Source: Acidimicrobiia bacterium
GTDB lineage: Bacteria; Actinomycetota; Acidimicrobiia; Acidimicrobiales; AC-14
Length of the DNA stretch: 5,315 nucleotides
NCBI GenBank assembly: GCA_019243595.1
Contig: JAFAUA010000216.1
Coordinates: 1-5,315 of the forward strand
Direction of reading: 5' to 3'
This document shows, piece by piece, positions 4,111 through 5,315 of this stretch (positions within the stretch are counted from its first letter, which is position 1; each line of letters begins with the position of its first letter). The translations under genes were made by a program, and so were the position numbers. The notes beneath the pieces were generated by a model. It saw nothing but the letters and a program-made list of their open reading frames with translations, had not been told where the DNA came from and ran no database searches.

Positions 4111-5315
4111 ATGAACGAGCCTTCGGCGACATCCGAGGCGGTCCAAGAAGAACTGACAGGCCTGCGCGCCCTCGTCGAAGCGACGGGCGAAGCGACATTC
4201 CGCCTGGGCGCCGATGGCGCAATCGCCAGTTGGACGCGAGCGGCGGAGCGCTTGTTCGGCTACGCCGAACCCGACGCCATCGGCCGCGATGCCGACACGC
4301 TGTTCACGCCGCAGGAATGCGGCGCCGAGATCGTCGAGCGCGCCTGCGCCGGCGAGCCGCTCGTTGCTCTCGACGCCAGCGCCCTCCGCCATGACGGCAT
4401 GGTCGTGCCGGTGGCGGTCACCACTGTGCCCGTCCCTACGGGCGGTGCCTTTGTCCTCGTGCGCGACCTCACCGAGCAGGAGCTGTTCCAGTCCACGCTC
4501 GCAGAGAGCCAGGCCCGCATGGACGAGCTCCAGCACCTCGCCCACGTCGGCCTGTGGAGCTGGGACGCCGGCACCGGCGCCGTGCAATGGTCCGAGGAGC
4601 TGCACCGCATTCATGACCTCGAGCCGGGCCAGTTCGACGGTTCGCTCGACGGACATCTGGCCGCGGTGCATCCAAGCGACCGAGCGCTCGTCAGCACATG
4701 GTTGCAGGACGCTCTGCACGCCGACGGCGAGCTCGAGCTCGAGTACGCGATCGTCCGCCCCACCGGCCAGGTCCGACACGTGACGGTCCGCGCCGAGGTC
4801 GTGCACGAGGCCGACGGTCGCCCCGGCGGCCTCCGAGGTATCTGCCAGGACCTCACCGAGCGCAAGGAGGTCGAGCAGGCACGGGAGCGGCAGCTGGCTC
4901 TCGTCGCGTTGCTCAACCGAATCACGGCGGCCGCCAACGAGGCCACGTCTGTCGAGCATGCGCTTCGAAGCTGCGTCGACGCCGTGCGCGATCACATCGG
5001 TTGGGCGCTCGGCCACGTGCTGTTCGCCGATCCTTCCGGCGACTTCGTGTACTCCAGCGGCGTCTGGAGCTACGACCGCGACAGCGATGACGGGCTTCGG
5101 CGCTTTCGCCTTGCCAGCCAAGCGGTGCAGGTTCCACGCGGCCAGCTCCTGCCCGGACGGGTGCTATCGGACGGTAGGCCGGTGTGGCTGGCGGACTTCA
5201 TGTCGGAGCCTGACTTCACGCGGGCCGCAGCGGCAGAGCGCGCCGGGTTCAGGACCGCGCTGGCCTTTCCCGTCCTCGTCGGCAACGACATCGTTGCCGT
5301 CGTCGAGCTCTTCTC
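4111..5315 (+). CDS. PAS-PAS-GAF sensory protein, C-terminal output domain off window
   Basis: A soluble multidomain signal-sensing protein; 401 complete codons are visible. Residues about 15-120 form a first PAS domain (TFRLGADGAIASWTRAAERL, then F-G-Y, and a closing VLVRDLTEQE). Residues about 140-252 form a second PAS domain of the PAS_3 type (HVGLWSWDAGTGAVQWSEEL, HPSDRALV, and a PAC end GICQDLTERK). A helical linker at about 253-275 leads to a GAF domain from about 278 (LPGRVLSDGRPVWL, then a FPVLVGNDIVAVVEL strand pair at the edge). The ATG at 4111 is preceded by GTGGAG at 4097-4102. No transmembrane helix is seen, so sensing is cytoplasmic. The output module is missing: histidine kinase, GGDEF/EAL or PP2C phosphatase are all possible, and I cannot choose. 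No heme- or flavin-binding signature is obvious. The gene could regulate the neighbouring loci, but nothing here shows it. Confidence 0.88.
   Translation, partial: MNEPSATSEAVQEELTGLRALVEATGEATFRLGADGAIASWTRAAERLFGYAEPDAIGRDADTLFTPQECGAEIVERACAGEPLVALDASALRHDGMVVPVAVTTVPVPTGGAFVLVRDLTEQELFQSTLAESQARMDELQHLAHVGLWSWDAGTGAVQWSEELHRIHDLEPGQFDGSLDGHLAAVHPSDRALVSTWLQDALHADGELELEYAIVRPTGQVRHVTVRAEVVHEADGRPGGLRGICQDLTERKEVEQARERQLALVALLNRITAAANEATSVEHALRSCVDAVRDHIGWALGHVLFADPSGDFVYSSGVWSYDRDSDDGLRRFRLASQAVQVPRGQLLPGRVLSDGRPVWLADFMSEPDFTRAAAAERAGFRTALAFPVLVGNDIVAVVELF

Noticed and set aside
4729..4743. GAGCTCGAGCTCGAG direct repeat and palindrome
   Set aside because: It lies inside the second PAS domain and encodes E-L-E-L-E in an expected beta-strand. 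It follows from codon choice rather than being a separate element.
3952..5121. A 389-codon minus-strand frame
   Set aside because: Most of it is antisense to the well-supported PAS-PAS-GAF gene and has low-complexity composition. Only its last 38 residues (3952-4068), which lie outside that gene, look protein-like and are listed separately.

Overview
This window looks like a piece of a high-GC actinobacterial-type chromosome. GC content is high by eye, long antisense shadow frames abound, GTG starts are frequent, and the main operon encodes an actinobacterial-type uptake hydrogenase. I cannot name the genus. Every gene is chromosomal and metabolic in character; I see no insertion sequence, phage gene, CRISPR array, tRNA or rRNA.

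Left half, minus strand (3072 down to 1): a three-gene operon. A YceI-like, lipocalin-fold protein comes first. It overlaps by four bases (ATGA) with the small subunit of a [NiFe] hydrogenase, which is followed 27 bases later by the large subunit, cut by the left window edge before its last conserved motif. Cluster ligands in the small subunit (a C-x-G-D motif in place of the usual C-x-x-C) identify it as group 1h, the high-affinity type (Hhy) that oxidises trace atmospheric H2 during starvation. Neither the small subunit nor the visible part of the large subunit has a Tat signal or membrane anchor.

Centre (3073-3181): a 109-base divergent intergenic region with a TGTGC-N8-GCACA inverted repeat and weak promoter-like hexamers on both strands. 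It separates the hydrogenase operon from a plus-strand pair: a second YceI-like gene, clearly paralogous to the first, and a small glycine-zipper (YtxH-like) protein.

Right part: a probable 38-residue membrane miniprotein on the minus strand, whose stop codon interlocks with that of the glycine-zipper gene in a shared CTAG. Then comes the start of a plus-strand PAS-PAS-GAF sensory protein, cut by the right edge before its output domain.

Working picture: a soluble H2-oxidising enzyme is co-translated with one of two small proteins from a family known to bind isoprenoids. The second copy is transcribed divergently beside a putative membrane-associated miniprotein. A possible reading, which is inference, is that the YceI-like proteins carry a hydrophobic electron carrier (a quinone) between the soluble hydrogenase and the membrane. 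No hydrogenase maturation genes (hyp series or endopeptidase) lie in this window.
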